The position numbers and the translations under genes are program-made. From Aphelocoma coerulescens (Eukaryota > Chordata > Aves > Passeriformes > Corvidae), in NCBI RefSeq assembly GCF_041296385.1, contig NW_027183516.1, positions 62,001 to 126,000 on the forward strand: a stretch of 64,000 nucleotides of DNA, given 5' to 3'. The notes under the pieces were generated by a model that was not told the DNA's origin, did not search any database, and worked only from the letters and a program-made list of their open reading frames with translations. Shown piece after piece: positions 63,330-64,000 of the stretch (position 1 is the first letter of the stretch; each line of letters begins with the position of its first letter).

Positions 63330-64000
63330 GCCATCCCATAAATCCCATCAATCCCATCCCAATCCCATCTCAATCCCATCCCAATCCCATCTCAATCCCA
63401 TCCCATAAATCCCATCCCAATCCCATCTCAATCCATCCCATCCCATAAATCCCATCCCATCAATCCTATAAATCCTATAAATCCATCCCATCCCAATCCA
63501 TCCCATCCCCATCCCATCCTATAAACCCCATCCCATTCCATCCCATCCCATCCCATCCCATCCCATCCCATCCCATCCCATCCCATCCCATCCCATCCCA
63601 TAAATCCCATCCCATAAATCCCATCCCATAAATCCCATCCCATCCCAATCCATCCCAATCCCATCCCAATCCATGCCATCCCATAAATCCCATCAATCCC
63701 ATCTCAATCCCATCTCAATCCCATCCCAATCCCATCTCAATCCCATCACATAAATCCCATCAATCCCATCCCAATCCCATCTCAATCCCATCCCAATCCC
63801 ATCTCAATCCATCCCATCCCATAAATCCCATCCCATCAATCCTATAAATCCTATAAATCCATCCCATCCCAATCCATCCCATCCCCATCCCATCCTATAA
63901 ACCCCATCCCATTCCATCCCATCCCATCCCATCCCATCCCATCCCATCCCATCCCATCCCATCCCATCCCATCCCATCCCATCCTATAAATCCCATAAAT
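63330..64000. repeat. CCCAT/AAATCCCAT array in ERBB3 intron 18
   Basis: Pentamer and AATCCCATC variants continue to the window end. A 376-bp block repeats (ATCTCAATCCATCCC at 63425 and 63801). Confidence 0.97.

Noticed and set aside
58211..63379. Minus-strand GTGTGNGNGN and [10 protein letters not shown] repeat ORFs
   Set aside because: Direct translation of GGGAAC and ATGGG repeats; antisense to ERBB3 intron 17 and exon 18.

Overview
The window is vertebrate nuclear DNA with the gene order IKZF4 - RPS26 - ERBB3, all on the plus strand. This is the order on human 12q13.2. Extreme GC richness, a 1-kb-scale spacing between RPS26 and ERBB3, and introns built almost entirely of minisatellites suggest a bird microchromosome (dot chromosome), where this gene block is hard to assemble. 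The species is inferred, not shown.

Layout. Positions 1-26270 hold the 3' half of IKZF4 (Eos, Ikaros-family zinc-finger repressor): a ZF4 exon (3491-3631), a linker exon (15732-15857), the terminal exon with the two C-terminal dimerisation fingers (20592-21274) and a long 3' UTR ending near an AATAAA at 26245. Positions 26271-28440 are an intergenic tandem array. Positions 28440-35400 hold RPS26 (ribosomal protein eS26): a compact housekeeping promoter (ZNF143-like, CRE, ETS, TATA-like, TOP start), an ATG-only first exon and three further exons. The last exon appears to carry one extra C in a poly-C run. Positions 35400-36620 are a short intergenic CpG-rich region with a ~60-bp repeat next to ERBB3. 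Positions 36624-63290 hold ERBB3 exons 1-18 (signal peptide, whole ectodomain, transmembrane segment, start of the pseudokinase). The remaining exons lie beyond the window.

Every ERBB3 exon from 2 to 18 has a length and phase that keep the reading frame open: 2184 coding nt, 728 codons. The coding DNA is ordinary and intact. The non-coding DNA is not: some 30 different tandem arrays fill nearly every large intron, often from within a few bases of the donor to within a few tens of bases of the acceptor.

The most unusual signal is that several arrays contain pieces of the adjacent exon, including its splice site. Examples are the 3' edge and donor of the IKZF4 ZF4 exon (6 downstream copies), the 3' edge and donor of the next IKZF4 exon (1 copy), the stop-codon region of IKZF4 (5 copies in the 3' UTR), the acceptor and first 18 nt of ERBB3 exon 3 (18 upstream copies), and the acceptor and first 47 nt of ERBB3 exon 7 (3 upstream copies, one in frame). 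These arrays generate decoy splice sites. The very long open reading frames seen in all frames of the arrays are artefacts of stop-free repeat units and are not annotated as genes.
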